Positions 1-11,481 of a stretch of DNA of 64,000 nucleotides are shown piece after piece. The position numbers and the translations under genes are program-made. The stretch spans positions 7,442,676-7,506,675 of the forward strand of contig CM030933.1 of the NCBI GenBank assembly GCA_018136815.1. The letters are read 5' to 3'. Source of the stretch: Isochrysis galbana (lineage: Eukaryota > Haptophyta > Isochrysidales > Isochrysidaceae). Numbering within the stretch: the stretch's first letter is position 1; every line of letters begins with the position of its first letter. The notes below the pieces were generated by a model, which saw only the letters and a program-made list of their open reading frames with translations, was not told the origin of the DNA and did no database searches.

Positions 1-2546
1 GGCGGACGGGCATTCGTGCAGTTGATGTAGGACAGCACAAAGACGGAATACCACGGCGAGAGCGAGCAGCATCTATTTAGGCGGCAGTCATGCAATCTCA
101 CGCGAAGCTGCGTACCCTTTCTCCCTTAGCTGTTGAGATCGCTCGCGCCTGGCGATGAATTCGCAGACCGCGCGAGAGTAGACGATCCCTGCCCGTGAGA
201 GACCCGTGTCACCGCCAAGGATACCGCGTTCGTCGTTGATCGTCTGACCCGCCAGAGCAATCCAGATTGTCCGTGGACCCAAGTGAATCGAATGGAGCAA
301 GGCCATCACCTGAGATGTAGTGCATGCGGTGGGCTCAAACCTATACGTAGCATTCTCAACGTGCATGGATGCTGAGAAAGCTCGGGGTAGACGTTTGAGA
401 CGTACTACGAGCACACAAGGCGAGTCTTTCCTGAGCAAGTGCAGAAGCTCAGCCATGTCCTTTCGCCCGTCTGTCCGTCCTCACCTTTGAGAGCACGTAG
501 CCATCGGTGCGGCATGCCACCAGCTTCCTTCCCGCATCGATGATTTGGATATATCGTAGCACTTGCATCTTGTCATACTGCTCCTCGCGTTTTTGACGCT
601 GGGAGGCCGTGGAATCGCGTTCCGACGAGGACCCCCGTGAAGAGGCGTCCGTAATGTGAGCGACGGCAGTGGCACTCTGTAGATCCACAGGCCACATACC
701 GGGTGGACGGATGATCGCGGGGGAGTCCGATGCGTCAGTCTGTAGTGTAGACGGCGAAATCATATGATCTCCATCCAGTCGGCGAAATACCTAGGCATAG
801 AAATGGGCACGGTCAGTCGTGTCATGAGCTGGATAGCAGACGTCGCCACGAATCAGGATAAAGGACTATTTCGTTTGACGACGGCAATACTTGCACATCA
901 AAACCACAGTTGAGATGCTCCCTGGCCTTGATGGGGTCTCGGTTACGAATGCTGAGTTTGCAGCGGGCAATGCTGTGACGCGCCTCGTCTTCATCCGCAT
1001 GACCCCCTTCGGCGTCGGTTATTGTCTGATACACGGCTTCGTAGTGTTGCACTCGCGAAAGAAAGTCGTTCAGGGCTGCCTACACTCGTGGATTGGGTGA
1101 GGGAGTGCTTCAGCCGGAAGTAATGGTCCACTTGCGCACGCAATCCAAGCTGGAAACCCAAGTAGCAGAGCTGATTGCAGCGCCGAAATAAGCACGGTTG
1201 GTCAAGGCGTACTTGCCTCGGGATCTCTGCCACGATAGTCGTCGTTGGACGCCTTCAGCTTGTAGTTGCGCATCAACAACTTTTGATCTGTGCAAATGCT
1301 CTCGATGAACACTAGACGAACAGGAGGCGTCTCCCGTGCGCAACGTTCACGCACCTGCCACAATATCGTCATGCAGAGTAAGCTAGGGATTGAAGTCATG
1401 TGCATATCCCCGCCTAAGTCTGCTGAGCTTTGTTCGCGGACAGAGGCTAGCGATGGATTGGCCCCGCCCGTGCTACGACACCATTAGCATCGAGGATCCA
1501 ACATCCTGGCAGCGAGGTTGGCTGCCTATAGGAGCACAACGCACCTTACGCCTCCGCGCAACCGTTGTGTTGGTTGCGTCAAAGATGCCACAAACGCACC
1601 CACGTCGGGAGCCAACAGCTTGGTTGTGCTCGAGGTTGGAAAGTTGAGACGTTGAGCCCGAGGGCAAGAATTTGAGCCAATCCAGCAACGCTGACGTCAA
1701 GGCGCGCACGTCACACCAATCAAGCAATGGCAACAATTGGGATTACATGCCATGAGGGGGCGGCCGCCTCGCAAACATGTGCATGCAGGAATCATGCCAC
1801 CCACTTGGTGGGGGCTGGGCTCGACCACACACCTTCTAAAGTCTCCATCGCAATTTCCTCGCGCTGAGCTGCAGCGTCAACATTTTTGGCGCTGAAAAAG
1901 TCTGCCCCAGTACCAGCAAGGCCAACGTTACGCCGACGGGATCCCGCATTGAAAAGGCGAGCGGGACACCCAACAAAATTCAGGTATCTGAGGATACATA
2001 GCGGCGTGTGGCCGTTCAGGCCGTTCAGGGACGGAGGCATGACTTGAGTGGCTTGCATCTAGATGGCATGACGTATGTGGTTGGTGCCACGGATTGCCGC
2101 AGAAACACTCGCATATGAACTGCGCAAAAGTGCTGAACAGATGCACAGTGGACGCCTAGTGCGTGCCAGCATCACCGTCCCCTCCAGCGACTCATTCTCG
2201 CGCACCGTACGATGGCCTTAGAGAGATAGGATTTGCCTCGAGCAGGGAGACCGACCATCGCGATGACAACGCGCTCATCAATCACAGAGTGCGGGTTGAC
2301 AGCGAACTGGGTCGCTGTGTTGCGCGCGAGACACACGGCTCCCTGCAGCCGTCCATCGTCAGCCGTGGAGCGTCCGACGCGGCTAAGAGCTTTGCTAGGT
2401 GAAGACGTGGCGGCCTGCTGCCGCCTTGCCTCAGCGCGCAGCAGCTTGCGCCAGCGCCACCGGTTCCACGCCGAGGCGAGCACGAGCGCAGCAGCCGTCG
2501 CAAAGGCGACGGCGCCAGCGGTCGCTACAGTGAGCGACTTCGCCAT
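1..2546 (-). CDS. PFKFB: 6-phosphofructo-2-kinase/fructose-2,6-bisphosphatase, 3' end outside window
   Basis: PFKFB enzymes make and break fructose-2,6-bisphosphate, the regulator of glycolysis. Exons on the minus strand: 2546-2206, 1987-1833, 1690-1545, 1354-1213, 1075 to about 900-930, about 705 or 620 to 485, 309-102 and probably 72-1. The kinase half is clear: VIAMVGLPARGKSYLSK (Walker A), RYLNFVGCPARLFNAG, a DATNTT motif and VFIESIC. The phosphatase half begins well (LGPRTIW ... GGDTGLSRAG), but where the family has RHGE this gene reads LAGQ, so the phosphohistidine is missing. I chose the start at 2546 because it opens an N-terminus with a hydrophobic helix (residues about 5-27) before the kinase; an upstream proline-rich extension to 2876 stays open but looks like leader sequence. 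The last intron would be only 29 bases (101-73), so that join is doubtful. The gene lies head to head with adenylate kinase. Confidence 0.87.
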
Positions 2547-3311
2547 TTGCTGTTGGAAAGCGCGAAGAAAGGGAGGGGGAGAGGGGGAGGGGCGAGGGGT
2601 GATTGGATAGGTGGGGGGGGGGGGGGGGGAAGGGGGGGGTTTGGGGGGGGGGGGGAGGACGGGCAGGAGCTGAAGCGGGAGGGCGGGAAGCGACGAGGTG
2701 AGCGAGCGAGAGCAGAGGGATGCTCCGTCTCGACTGTCGAGTTTACTCATAGTGAGTAGGAGGGACCGGGAGCACGGTGCCGGCGGCGACTTGTGTGGGA
2801 AGAGGGAGAGAAAGGGGAGAGAAGGAAGTGTCCGAGTGAGTTTTGTAGTATACAATGGTGGAGAGGGGAGGATCAAGCTTAGAACAGGAGGAGCAGAGAC
2901 GCAAGGATATATTTAGGGACACTTGATGGGTTCATCGGGTCAGTGTCCTAAAATAATCCTGAGGGTGGGGAGTGGGGAGCTGGGGAGGGAGAGCGGGGAG
3001 ATGGGGGGGGGGGGGGGGCGAGAGGGAGGAAGGGGAGAGGAGAGTGGAAGTCGGAGGAAGGATAGTTCGATCAAAGAGGCGGAGAAATACATCTTCACAG
3101 CGGTGGGAAGGCGCAAAGAGTGGCACTGACTGACATGGTGACAGACTCCCATGCCAACCACCAAATCAGAAGAAAAGCCAGAAAACAGAGGAAAGAAACG
3201 GAAGGGAGCGGAGGAGACCCAACAACACCACTGCAGAGAGCGAGTTCCCTCTCTCTCTCTCTCTCTCCCTCGTGTCTCTCTCTGCCTGCTGCCGACCTCA
3301 GCGCTGCCGAG
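2547..3311. promoter_or_regulatory. Shared upstream region of the divergent PFKFB and adenylate kinase genes
   Basis: These 765 bases separate the two start codons. They contain several long G runs (about 2612-2660 and 3002-3018) and a CT run at 3250-3270. Both promoters must lie here, but I cannot point to a TATA box or other element with confidence. Confidence 0.4.
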
Positions 3312-4740
<1,429 letters not shown>

Positions 4741-5270
4741 GCGTCCGTTGCTGTGGTAGGAGGTACGAGAGGTATCTACTTTATCGCTGTTCGTTTTCAC
4801 TTTGAAACGTGGACGGCAGATGCAGCGGGGCACGTGCTAGCCCGAAGGACTACGCCGATGAGTGCAGCACGGTGAATGGAAACTTTCGAGCAAAACTTTG
4901 CGGTAAGGCAACAGGTGTTGTACATCATCTAAGCGAGGGACTATTTGCGATGATCGCATGTTGACAACCATCATAGCATGCCTACATGTTGCCCGTCGGC
5001 ACATGCTTCCGCAGCTATCTCTATCCGCCTGCTGCCATCTCACTCCGCCTGCTGCTATCTTACTCCGCCTTCCTAGTTCTGCTCTCTCCTTGCACCTGTA
5101 TGCGGAACAGTAGCTGTCGGTCCTCAAACATTGTGGTGCTGATCCCATGCACGTGGAGTCCACAGTCGACATGCGTACCATATGAGCACTCTATTGTTGT
5201 ACATACTGTTTCTGTGATTTGGTCGCGTGGTAGGGCAAGAGCGTGACATACCATAAACGTATATTCAAAC
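4741..5270. other. Intergenic, no gene seen
   Basis: 3' flank of adenylate kinase. I see a short tandem of 'ctgctatct..actccgcct' around 5025-5070 and no reading frame with family features. Confidence 0.5.
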
Positions 5271-5345
5271 ATCTGAAGATTATGGGCTACCACCCACTAA
5301 CCACTAAGTCTAGGTTTTCCTACCTCTGTACCGACATACCCGTCG
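5271..5345 (-). mobile_element. 3' tail scrap of a LINE, minus strand
   Basis: On the minus strand this ends in ATCTTCAGATG, the same 3' end as the copies at 34975-35474 and 59830-60236. The 'gggtatgtcggtacagagg' just before it matches the 3' part of the copy at 10430. It abuts, in opposite orientation, the larger LINE piece that begins near 5346. Confidence 0.55.
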
Positions 5346-6660
5346 CCGACCGCGACCCCCTCTGAAATGCAACCGAAACAAACAAACGACGCGGCTCCGA
5401 CGGAGAACGAACCAAGGGAAGTCAAGGTGTCCGAAGACAACACGTATATCACTAGAATGAATAATATATGGATATACACGAACACCAACTATCTAGGAGA
5501 AACCACAGACACCACCGAGGTAGCGAAACCGGGAGAGGAGACACTATACCACGCACCGGCCAAATGGGAAAACGGGCTAAAAGGCCCAAAACACTTAGAA
5601 TACCCGCTAGCGGAGGAATACACACTAGACGGTAAAAAACAACTAGACCAGATCACCGTATCAGACATAACGCGAGAATACCTTAAAAATGGCCCTGGAG
5701 CCAAGCCCCAGCCAGCCCGAGAAGCGTGGGCACGGAAACTCGAACTGACCCAAGGGGAGTGGACGAGCGTGGCAAAACTCTACACCCACCCCCTGCTCAA
5801 ACACACGGACAAACACCCCCATTTCAAACATATCACCCATAGAAGGATAGGCACGCGCAACCGGTTCGCCGCGGCGCCTACCACGAGGTGCAGACTATGC
5901 GGGAAACACCGCGAAAACTCGACGCACTTGGCCAGATGCCCCTCCACACAACAAATATTCCAGGCCATAGAAGCTGTGGCAGGGTACACGCCGGAAAAGA
6001 ACAGGACAACGGCCCAGAAAATCAAGGATAGGCTATTCGCATACCCCAGTACACCGACGCCGGACAGCCTCAAAGCCCTCTACCTTATATCATGGCGATA
6101 TATAATAAGCGACTTCTACAGAGTAGAGTTCGACAACTACACCTTCCATCACGTGCCGGTCATTGAGAGGACCCTTGCCAGATTCACGACCCTAGCCAGA
6201 GGCCTTGAACCCCCGGACAGGACCTCGACCGCACGCACCAGTAAAGCCTCCCAAGGGAGAAAACCGAAGCTTAAGTCCCCGTGCGAACTTTGCGCCCCTG
6301 TCTTTACGATCAACGACAAAGGCACCTTAGTGCTGGGCACAAATCTGACCGCGATAGCACAAGCGCTCGATATGGCCAGTAGACTCGCTTAATCGCACAT
6401 AGACCACCGCCGCGACTCACCCTCCTACTCGTCCCCAGCCCTCAGACCCGATGAGACACACCCACTCGCCACCTGAACTCGAAACGGACAACGCTTAAAC
6501 CGGTAGCCCGATGGCACAGGAGGAAGTGGAGAAAAACCTATCGGGGACCGGAACACGCCGCCTGCTGCATGAAACCCCACACACCCAGCCCCTAGGTAGC
6601 GCACGAGGGACGGGCCGCAAGGCAGGTGGAGGGGGGGCGAAGGCAGCGGGCGTGGCTGCA
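5346..6660 (+). mobile_element. LINE (non-LTR retrotransposon) 3' part: ORF2 C-terminus and 3' UTR
   Basis: An open frame at 5367-6392 (341 residues) ends a non-LTR retrotransposon polyprotein. Its key feature is the knuckle CRLCGKHRENSTHLARC (C-x2-C-x7-H-x4-C), placed after a TRNRFA stretch as in the zinc-binding region downstream of LINE reverse transcriptases. The C-terminal block APVFTINDKGTLVLGTNL recurs in diverged form at 10.8 kb and 35.4 kb (both minus strand), and FYRV/ISWRYIISDF recurs at 59.9 kb (plus), so several copies of the family are in the window. The reverse transcriptase and endonuclease are absent: a 5'-truncated copy. The 3' UTR (6393 to about 6660) shares 'aggtagcgcac..agggacggg' with other copies. 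Confidence 0.75.
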
Positions 6661-7201
6661 TAATTAAGGTCGTTTGCCTTCATTTGGTACCCGGTTGGAA
6701 AAGGGCGCGCAGCCGCCCTTGCTGACCAAGCGGAAGAGGAGCATTCCTGAGAGGGGGTTGCCTCCCACCCCAACGCGGCAACCTGAGGAGGCCTCCCGCT
6801 TGGCCGAGACGGCAGCAACCTCGCTAGCCAACTCCACCTCGCCCTGCCGCCGGCGGCGTGCGTGCGGCGTCCCGCCTGGGTCGGGTGAAGGCACACCGGC
6901 CGGAGTCAGCCGACCACGTCAAGTGGCTAGGCGTGTGTGTGTGTGTGTGCGCGGGGTTTGTCACGTCGGGCGTCAGAGACGGTGGGGTGTAGCGTCAGCG
7001 CTTGGGTGTGACGGCGCATGGAGAGCGCTCCGAGTATCAAGGGGTACGCCTCGGCACGTCAGGGGAGGCACCAAAACACACGGACATACACGCTACGAGG
7101 CGGAGAGTCGACGGAGCGGCGAAGAGCCCGCCGACGGAAAGACGACCCGACCCTCGTGAGCCATCCCCCCCCTTCCCCCTCATGATGGCCCGCTACGAGC
7201 A
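6661..7201. other. GC-rich spacer, no gene supported
   Basis: Contains a (gt)n run at 6928-6950 and Arg/Pro-rich open frames in several phases that look like base-composition artefacts. 'ttgccttcatttggt' at 6677 is the complement of 'accgaatgaaggcaa' (10360) and 'accaaatgaaggcaa' (58708), so it is probably the end of a dispersed repeat. Confidence 0.4.
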
Positions 7202-7975
7202 TCACCCTAATACTCGTTCACTCCATACGAATGGATGTTTTGTCGAATGACGAGACATCGTCTCCTGTTTGATTCCAGTCCACTCCAATACCAGAGAATC
7301 CAGCTTGAGCCTTCCGTCGCCAACAGCGTTCGCGAGTATTTGAAATCCACCATCTGTGATACCTTGGTTTCGAGACAAATCGAGTTTCGTGAGCGTCTTA
7401 TTCGCACTGAGCATTGCGATCAGATCGTCCATATGTTTGTCCGTGAATCCACAGGATCGCGCACGAAGGGTAGGCACCTTCAATCTAGGCAACAGCCTCA
7501 AAATCTGATACGCGTGTGCACGTTCCAAGTGCAACTCCTTCAAATTCGACAGCTCTGCTAAAAGGGGTGTATGTGTTGTAAGACACACTTTTATTATTAA
7601 TCTATCTAACTTTTCTAGGTGTTTATGAAGAACCCTAAATTCGTCTTCATTGACACGATCCAATTCAATACTCTTGAGATTAATGCGCTCACAAATTTCC
7701 TTGATGTCGTGAGCACGATGAGCAACATCTGACACACGATAAGCAATATCTGACACATAGAGATGGGACAGATTCTGGAGTTCGTTCACTTTCGATGCGA
7801 ATGCTTGCAGCCCTTGCCGACCTAGATTGTTTTCCGATATGGACAGTGTCTTTAGCTCGGAGAGGTGGTGTGCGTATTTCATGAATTGACACATGCCTCT
7901 CCAATCGAACTCATTATTACTTATATCAAGTTCCGTCAGACTTGCCCTTTGGGCGTTAGTTATCAGCTTCTCCAT
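7202..7975 (-). CDS. Leucine-rich-repeat (RNI-like) protein fragment
   Basis: 257 residues from the first ATG, intron-free and clearly more AT-rich than its surroundings. It contains degenerate LRRs of the ribonuclease-inhibitor type: LTELDISNNEFDW, LKTLSISENNLG, LKELHLERAH and LTKLDLSRNQGITDGG. The frame stays open upstream of the ATG (GGITNPG precedes it, as inside another repeat) up to about 8015, where it runs straight into the 221-bp repeat array. The N-terminal side is therefore probably cut off by the array. Such LRRs bind proteins; the partner is unknown. It could be an exon of a larger gene or a transferred gene, and the different base use makes transfer or relaxed selection plausible. 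Confidence 0.55.
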   Translation of the reverse strand: MEKLITNAQRASLTELDISNNEFDWRGMCQFMKYAHHLSELKTLSISENNLGRQGLQAFASKVNELQNLSHLYVSDIAYRVSDVAHRAHDIKEICERINLKSIELDRVNEDEFRVLHKHLEKLDRLIIKVCLTTHTPLLAELSNLKELHLERAHAYQILRLLPRLKVPTLRARSCGFTDKHMDDLIAMLSANKTLTKLDLSRNQGITDGGFQILANAVGDGRLKLDSLVLEWTGIKQETMSRHSTKHPFVWSERVLG

Positions 7976-7984
7976 CCCAGGATT

Positions 7985-9230
7985 GGTTATGCCCCCTCCG
8001 CAGTTTCTCCCCCCTACCCCCTCGCGCGGAAAGTTGTCAGATTAGCCCTCCCCCCCCAAGCTATGGGGTTTTTATAATAGACGAAATCTGACACATTTCC
8101 GCGTCCCCCCTACCCCCTCGCGCGGAAAGTTGTCAGATTTGTGGGGGGGGGGAGTGCGCGGTTTTCGAGAGGGGCGAAATCTGACACATTTCCGCGTGAA
8201 GGGGGGGTAGGGGGGGGAACAAACAATTTTCTGGAGGCGCTGCACCACTTGGCGGGGTAGGCTGCTAGGCCGGTGTGCATTCCCCAGAAAGTTGTTGTTT
8301 TCCCCCCTACCCCCTCACGCGGAAAGGTGTCAGATTTCAACCCTTATGTAAAACAGTGGGCGTTTACAAAAAAATGGAACACGTAGAGGACCCCCCTCCC
8401 AAATCTGACAACCTTCCGCGTGAGGGGGTAGGGGGGGAACAAACAATTTTCTGGAGGCGCTGCACCACTTGGCGGGGTAGGCTGCTAGGCCGGTGTGCAT
8501 TCCCCAGAAAGTTGTTGTTTTCCCCCCCTACCCCCTCACGCGGAAAGGTGTCAGATTTCAACCCTCATTTAAAACAGTGGGTGTTTACAAAAAAATGGAA
8601 CGCGTAGGGGACGCGCCCCTGCCAAATCTGACAACCTTCCGCGTGAGGGGGTAGGGGGGGAAAGGAACAACTTCCTGGAGGCGCTGCACCACTTGGCGGG
8701 GTAGGCTGCTAGGCCGGTGTGCATTCCCCAGAAAGTTGTTGTTTTCTCCCCCTACCCCCTCACGCGGAAAGGTGTCAGATTTCAACCCTTATGTTAAACA
8801 GTGGGCGTTTACAAAAAATGGAACACGTAGAGGACCCCCCTCCCAAATCTGACAACCTTCCGCGTGAGGGGGTAGGGGGGGAAAGGAACAACTTCCTGGA
8901 GGCGCTGCACCACTTGGCGGGGTAGGCTGCTAGGCCGGTGTGCATTCCCCAGAAAGTTGTTGTTTCCCCCCCTACCCCCTCACGCGGAAAGGTGTCAGAT
9001 TTCAACCCTTATGTTAAACAGTGGGCGTTTACAAAAAATGGAACACGTAGAGGACCCCCCTCCCAAATCTGACAACCTTCCGCGTGAGGGGGTAGGGGGG
9101 GGGAACAAACAATTTTCTGGAGGCGGTGCACCACTTGGCGGGGTAGGCTGCTAGGCCGGTGTGCATTCCCCAGAAAGTTGTTTGGTTCCCCCCCTACCCC
9201 CTCGCGCGGAAGGTGGTCAGATTAGACGCC
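7985..9230. repeat. Tandem array of hairpin-forming units, period about 221 bp
   Basis: The phrase 'ctggaggcg.tgcaccacttggcgggg' starts at 8231, 8451, 8675, 8896 and 9117, giving steps of 220, 224, 221 and 221. Each unit holds a core flanked by long inverted arms: AAATCTGACAACCTTCCGCG then gtgagggggtagggggg on the left, and cccccctaccccctcac then CGGAAAGGTGTCAGATTT on the right. A unit can therefore fold into a stem of roughly 55 base pairs. Spacers of about 63 bases (gggcgtttacaaaaaatgg) separate units. Half-arms at 8010-8140 and 9190-9226, with the sequence gtcagatta, border the array on both sides. Confidence 0.9.
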
Positions 9231-9465
9231 CCTCCTTGTACGCGGGCCGGAAGTCGTGCCCCCACTCGGAGACGCAGTGCGCCTCGTCGATGGCCAGCAG
9301 CCGCACGTCGAGGCTGCGCGCCGCCTCCAGGAAGCGATCGGTGGCCACCAGCTCGGGCGTCACGTAGAGGAAGCGCGCGGCGCCCTCGCGCACCGCGCGC
9401 CACACCTCCTCATCGCCGTTGCGCAGCACGACCGCGCCCAGGCCGCGCGCGCGCAGCCCGGACAT
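9227..9465 (-). pseudogene. RecQ-type DNA helicase fragment
   Basis: The minus strand reads [14 protein letters not shown], then [19 protein letters not shown]: the RecQ DEAH box (motif II) and the sequence that always precedes it. The stretch [15 protein letters not shown] matches the region between motifs Ia and II. The Walker A motif and all C-terminal helicase motifs are missing. The downstream side ends at the repeat array. The upstream side gives way at about 9465 to unrelated sequence, a DUF285-like piece on the other strand. So this is a short remnant of a DNA-repair helicase, not a working gene. Confidence 0.7.
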
Positions 9466-9606
9466 CTCCTCGTGGGATGTCTCGTCGGCCACGACCATGG
9501 TCTCGATGTTCCAAGGGGCGCTCGCCTTCTCGCAGGACCTGTCGGCCTGGAACGTGGCTTCGGTCACCGACTTCACCGACATGTTCACCGACTCGCGGAT
9601 GGCGTC
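9462..9606 (+). pseudogene. BspA-like / DUF285 repeat fragment
   Basis: The plus strand reads [17 protein letters not shown], then [16 protein letters not shown], then TDMF: nearly two units of the DUF285 (BspA-type, 'WDVSSVTDMSxMF') repeat found in many protist surface proteins. No signal peptide or further units are visible. It is spliced directly onto the RecQ remnant in opposite orientation, so it is a chimeric scrap. Confidence 0.65.
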
Positions 9607-10429
9607 TGCTTCTACGCCGAAAATTGATCTTAACGCTGTGTCTAGTTCGGGTTTATTCAACATCTTGTTGAACGTCCAAGCAAGGATGTACGATGACGTC
9701 ATGTGAAGGACTTTATCGTGGACATTGGGTCTGGGTAATTTATTGTTTCTTGATACCTTGTCAGTAGGCAGATGATAGTGTGTGTGTGTGAGGGGGCGGG
9801 GGGGTGGCGGCCCGTGTGGAGAGGGAAAGGCGAGGAGAGAGCAGAGAGAGAGGGAGGAGGACGAGACGAAGGCGCCACATGGAGCACAGCAGTCCGGTAA
9901 AATGAGAGAGAGGGAGGAGAGGGTGAAGAGAGACGGTGCAAGCAACATTTGGAAGAGAGAGCAGACAGGGGAGCACCATACGGTACAGAAGCGCGGGGGA
10001 GTACGGGAGGGGGCCGAGAGGAAGGGAGCGAGTCGGCGAAGCGGGAGAGCCAATGCCCCACACGAAGAGCGCTTCAAGCGCAAGCGCAACCAGGGGGTGA
10101 CCGACTCGGAGGGCATCAATTGCTCATGGAAGCGATTCTCCTGGTCGTGCTTTCCAATCTACTCGTCGATTGCCGCCTCAGCTGGCAATGGGACTGGCAC
10201 GCGTATGTAGTATCGGCCCTCCTCAACGGGAGCGCATCGCGAACCTGTTCCGACAGCTGGGCATAGACTTCGTGGAGGAAACGCCCTGGTGATTGTCGGG
10301 GGGCGGTAGCGGTAGCCGGGATTCAACAATCGAAACGTTTTACAACAAAAAAAACTGGCACCGAATGAAGGCAAGGCGCCTTAAGATGCAGAGTCGCGCG
10401 CGCGGCGAGAATATTAAGAAGTTTTTTTT
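9607..10429. other. Purine-rich spacer
   Basis: Holds a (gt)n run at 9778-9790 and a GA-rich block (9835-10060). At 10205-10291 a short frame reads PPQRERIANLF, then RQLGIDFVEETPW and a stop. It looks coding, but I cannot assign it or find its upstream part. Confidence 0.35.
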
Positions 10430-10960
10430 TACCTCTGTACCGACATCGCCCTTATCTCCCATTCCTCCACCTCCCCGTCCCCTCTTTGCTCCTGTCTGCC
10501 CTTTTTCTTTGGTTTCCGGGGTGCGGCCCAGGTGCAGTACCTTGGGCCTGGTTCAGAGTGTGGGATCTAGGCAGGCCTTCTGGGTGCCTGGCGTCCACTT
10601 TTACCAATGTGTACGTGGTTTGATGTTGCCTGTGCTAACAGGTCGGGCTTCGCCTTGGAGTTTCATTTGCGCGCCGGCGCCGGATGTCTGTTGGACTTGC
10701 GACTTGCGCCTCCGATTTAGGCATGATGTGTTTTGTTTCGGGTGCTCTTCGACGATGCGCGCCACCCCCAGCTTGGTGGCTATCGCGAGGAGCTCTTCGC
10801 CGGGTATTAAGTTACCGTTTGGACCTAGTGTTAGCGCGAAATGAGGGGATATGTCGTTTATCGTTCACATCTATTCTCTTCTTCTTCTTCGGCTTCGGCT
10901 GCCTGCTGCCTGCCCATTCCCATTCCCATTCCCATTCCCGCCGTAGTAACTAGCAAGGCT
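10430..10960 (-). mobile_element. 5'-truncated LINE copy with poly-A tail
   Basis: On the minus strand the end of a LINE reading frame (FALTLGPNGNLIPGEELL, IATKLGVARIVEE) matches the C-terminal block of the 5.4-kb and 35.4-kb copies. A 3' UTR with 'ccggaaaccaaagaaaaagg' follows, ending in an A run (minus strand) at 10430. The 5' side ends at a small (cccatt)n repeat near 10915-10940. Confidence 0.65.
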
Positions 10961-11034
10961 GTGAACATGTAACATGTGCTGAGAGTGTTAACATGGTAAA
11001 ACCCAACCACCAACCACCACCACCCAAGCGTTCT

Positions 11035-11061
11035 GCACTACCACCTTGGTAATGGTAGTGC
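11035..11061. repeat. Perfect short hairpin
   Basis: GCACTACCA (11035-11043) pairs with TGGTAGTGC (11053-11061) around a 9-base loop. A further half-copy 'gcactaccactacc' follows at 11074. It lies in the otherwise empty 10961-11481 interval upstream of the UVSSA-like gene; its role is unknown. Confidence 0.5.
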
Positions 11062-11481
11062 AAAAGGCAAAAGGCACTACCACTACCAGCCCATGTAGCA
11101 AACGAGCGCTTTGGTGGTAACAGGGTGGTAACATGCGCTCATTTTGGCCCGTAGACCGTAGACCTCTAAGGAGGCGCTACTCGCAGCCCATATTCGTTGA
11201 GGCCAACCACGAGCAAAGGACGCGGGACACGCGAGACGCGAGGCTCGTGGGACGCTCTTACTTGGATGTATCCTGATTAATATATAGACATGAGAGATAC
11301 TATGGACGATGGCTCACTGAGATTCAGACACAAGACATGAAAGAGTAAAGACACCCACTATGTATGTCCCACCCTGCGTCGCAGCTGCGGCTATCGGGAG
11401 CGGACCGCGGCGTTCATAAGGGAAAAGACAAAAAAGAAAAAGAGAAAAAGTAAGCGCTGGCTCGGGCGTGCCGCTCCCGCG

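Noticed and set aside
6495-7159. Arg/Pro-rich overlapping frames on both strands
   Set aside because: GC-rich composition artefacts in LINE 3' UTR and spacer; no motif found.
8100-9200. CRISPR-like direct repeats
   Set aside because: Units are 221 bp palindromic hairpins without unique spacers, in eukaryotic DNA; not a CRISPR array.
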